From the NCBI GenBank assembly GCA_033030425.1, contig JAUFSD010000005.1, forward strand, positions 1,725,001 through 1,789,000: a DNA stretch of 64,000 nucleotides, read 5' to 3'. Origin of the DNA: Verpa conica. Its lineage: Eukaryota; Ascomycota; Pezizomycetes; Pezizales; Morchellaceae. The first letter of the stretch is position 1, and each line of letters begins with the position of its first letter. Of the stretch, positions 61,987-64,000 are shown one piece after another. The notes beneath the pieces were generated by a model that was not told the DNA's origin, made no database searches, and saw only the letters and a program-made list of their open reading frames with translations. The position numbers and the translations under genes were made by a program.

Positions 61987-63285
61987 ATGCTTACCCACAG
62001 ACTAAACATTCCACATACCGATGCGCCACGCCGTGTGATTCTTCGACTTTTTACCCCTCGAGGTGCAATAGATGACCAACAAGTAACCACTGGGCGGCAA
62101 CAACCATCTCCGAGGAGATCAAGACGGCGCTTACACCCACAACTGGCACCTGTACCCGCCACTCCTCAAACAGCCCAACCCATTCAAGTGGCTCCCCCAG
62201 TTGGGGTGAATGCTAGTAGCCCGACCCCGCGTACAGGTCTTCCTGACAGAACAAGCGGTCGTGACCTATTTATCCCAAGAGAGAGAGACCAGCCTCCAGA
62301 TACAGAGCCGCTTAATCGAGCCAACCGTCGTAATCCACTAACTCCCTGGGATCGTCCCCACCGTATGCGTGATTCCCCCACACGCAGAGAAAGAGAGCAA
62401 CAACCCATTCTAGCGGCTCCCTCAGTTAGGTTGAATTCACCTAGTCGGTCTCCCCGCCTAGAACGCCCTGATAGAACAAACGGTCGTGAACCATTAGTTC
62501 CGTGGGATGGCACCCACCGTATGCGTGATTCTCCATTAAGTGAGGGAAGAAGGCATCTACGAGTATTCGAGATCCCACAATCTATTGTGTATCCAGAGCC
62601 CTCTGGTAGAATAAACCGTCGTGACCCACTGGTTCCATGGGATGGCATCCACCGTATGCGTGATTCACCTCTAAGCGCTGGAAGAAGGCACCTACGAGTA
62701 TTCGAGATTCCACAACCTACCGTATACCAGCCAGTAGGACAGTCTCCAATTAGAGATGGTCAGCAGCAGCAGCAGACTTCTTTAATACCTACACACCCTA
62801 CTACTTCTCAAGTATCCAGACAGACTCGAGTATTTCCCTCAGCTAGGCTTATACCCAACCCTAGCCAAACCTCACACACAGAGACTCTTAATAGCATAAG
62901 CTATCGTGACCCATTAGTTCCATGGGACCGTGTCCACCGTATACGTGACTCTCCTCTCAGTAGAGGAAGAAGACATCTACGAGTATTTGAACTTCCGCGG
63001 TCTATTATATACCCACCACCCATTGAACCTCCCATCTCCTCACCAGTTGTACAATCCTCTGTGATCTCAACGTTGATATCCCCACGACCGAGGAGGAGGA
63101 GGAGGAGGAGGAGAAACCAGCAGGTATTTAGGTCTCCGAGATCTCTTGTTATTGAACCACAAATTATCAGCCTTGCCCCTCTAGTCGCTCCGCAAGCTCC
63201 TAGGGAATCAGCTACTATAATCTCGAGGTTATTGTCTCCCCGACGGAGAAGACAAGTAAATTATGATCCCCTTAGATTAGGTTGA
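61987..63285 (+). CDS. Unrecognised Arg/Pro-rich protein with internal repeats
   Basis: An uninterrupted frame of 432 residues inside AT-rich DNA. It contains three full repeats and one partial repeat of a unit reading about RDPLVPWDG.HRMRDSPLS and continuing GRRHLRVFEIPQ, at about residues 114-133 (shorter), 167-198, 212-243 and 307-338. A half copy (PDRTSGRDLFIP) lies near 87-98. Other recurring pieces are a V-F-x-x-P/S-R-x-I-x-P motif and Arg runs after SP (SPRRSRRR, SPRPRRRRRRRR, SPRRRRQ). The protein is extremely basic and probably disordered, with no membrane segment and no zinc or catalytic motif. DNA copies of the repeat differ mostly at third codon positions while the protein stays similar, which favours real coding. 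I do not recognise a family. The start codon is uncertain, since an upstream exon could exist. Confidence 0.7.
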   Translation: MLTHRLNIPHTDAPRRVILRLFTPRGAIDDQQVTTGRQQPSPRRSRRRLHPQLAPVPATPQTAQPIQVAPPVGVNASSPTPRTGLPDRTSGRDLFIPRERDQPPDTEPLNRANRRNPLTPWDRPHRMRDSPTRREREQQPILAAPSVRLNSPSRSPRLERPDRTNGREPLVPWDGTHRMRDSPLSEGRRHLRVFEIPQSIVYPEPSGRINRRDPLVPWDGIHRMRDSPLSAGRRHLRVFEIPQPTVYQPVGQSPIRDGQQQQQTSLIPTHPTTSQVSRQTRVFPSARLIPNPSQTSHTETLNSISYRDPLVPWDRVHRIRDSPLSRGRRHLRVFELPRSIIYPPPIEPPISSPVVQSSVISTLISPRPRRRRRRRRNQQVFRSPRSLVIEPQIISLAPLVAPQAPRESATIISRLLSPRRRRQVNYDPLRLG

Positions 63286-64000
63286 GAGTGCTACCTTAAA
63301 AACACCATTTCCCGGGGAGAGGGGAGGAGAGAGGGTGTAAAATGTATTTAACAATTTATAGTAGTAGCTGAGTGGAACAAGGCGAAAGGGGAACATGTGA
63401 ACAGGGAAGCAGGGCTTTATATATATATATATTTAAACATTTACCTTGAAATAATATACAGTATGAAAAAACAGGGCGAATTTACTGCCATAGTACTATG
63501 TAATTTAGTTGCAAATACCGAATTAAATCAGTAGTTGAGGTATATTACTATACCAATACCGTATTTCTCCCATATCGCTAGTGTATTGGCGGGAGCACCG
63601 TACTGATCCCACCCCTCTTTTTTGGTACTGTAGGCCATTATATCTGGTGTTGTAGAACTATAAGATAAGAAACTACATGTATAGAGTCAAAACAAGCACC
63701 GGATTAAGTGGATCAAAAATATGAAGAGAGATTAATACTCCATTTATATAACAGGCGGCACACAAGCACTCACACGGTTATTACCAATCTTACTTCCACT
63801 TGGGAACTGAGAAATACAAAGTTGATAGGGTATGGTAGGGTAACCCTAGAGAAATTTTGTCATCACCAACAATCACTCGTTATTCACCCTCTCTCTCTCA
63901 GGTCACGATCATGATAATTTATTTAGCGTCTTAGGTCACAAATTATCCAGATTCGATTCTTCAGAAGTAAATAGAATAAACCCGTAGCAGAGACAAAAAA
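63286..64000. other. AT-rich spacer to the window edge
   Basis: No gene is seen. A (TA)n tract lies at 63418-63432. A 68-codon frame at 63708-63914 has no signature. Confidence 0.45.

Noticed and set aside
1..64000. CRISPR array, operon or bacterial promoter signals
   Set aside because: All well-identified genes are eukaryotic with spliceosomal introns. No regularly spaced direct repeats were seen.

Overview
The window looks like nuclear DNA of a filamentous ascomycete fungus. The genes have short spliceosomal introns (31 modelled here, about 49-148 nt, nearly all GT-AG with a CTAAC/CTRAY-like branch site). The gene families are typically fungal: PMP3, a group II G-alpha subunit, LaeA-like methyltransferases, an LPL1/ROG1-type DUF676 lipase and PEX4. 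Compact genes sit in islands separated by long AT-rich tracts with no readable coding sequence. Those tracts look like old, mutated transposon DNA of the kind left by RIP-like C-to-T change. A low-density, repeat-rich layout of this kind suggests a Pezizomycete (truffle or morel relatives), but that placement is an inference, not proven.

Layout. 1-5.6 kb: non-coding, AT-rich. 5.65-7.68 kb (-): NAD kinase. 7.7-16.3 kb: mostly non-coding, with clustered poly-G/poly-C tracts and decayed repeats. 16.4 kb (+): PMP3 proteolipid. 18.0-19.4 kb (+): CCR4-NOT subunit 11. 21.0 kb (+): unknown acidic protein. 22.0-22.5 kb (-) and 22.8-23.8 kb (+): QCR8 and PHB1, divergent mitochondrial inner-membrane genes. 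24.2-24.8 kb (+): PEX4 peroxisomal E2. 24.8-31.2 kb: decayed, non-coding. 32.1-33.6 kb (+): group II G-alpha. 34.5-40.5 kb: four tRNA-Lys(CTT) genes, one of them broken, around a COX24/mS38 gene (38.1-39.1 kb, +). 41.1-42.3 kb (-): PP2A activator PTPA. 43.6-45.5 kb (+): DUF676 lipase. 45.5-48.9 kb: decayed. 49.0-50.1 kb (+) and 50.9-52.1 kb (-): convergent pair of paralogous LaeA-like methyltransferases. 54.8-56.7 kb (-): F-box/LRR-like protein. 57.8 kb: 39-bp foldback repeat. 58.7-60.7 kb (+): flavin amine oxidase. 62.0-63.3 kb (+): unknown Arg/Pro-rich repeat protein inside AT-rich DNA.

Most genes are ordinary housekeeping genes: mitochondrial respiration and translation (QCR8, PHB1, mS38), NADP supply, peroxisome import, mRNA decay, phosphatase control and G-protein signalling. 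There is no sign of an operon-like or biosynthetic cluster. The least explained items are the tandem-repeat Arg-rich protein at 62 kb, the mixture of intron-bearing and intronless tRNA-Lys copies, the mirror-image methyltransferase pair, and the short repeated motifs and foldback elements in the AT-rich spacers. Exon joins were worked out by hand from splice signals, reading-frame continuity and family sequence. No homology search or base-composition calculation was run.
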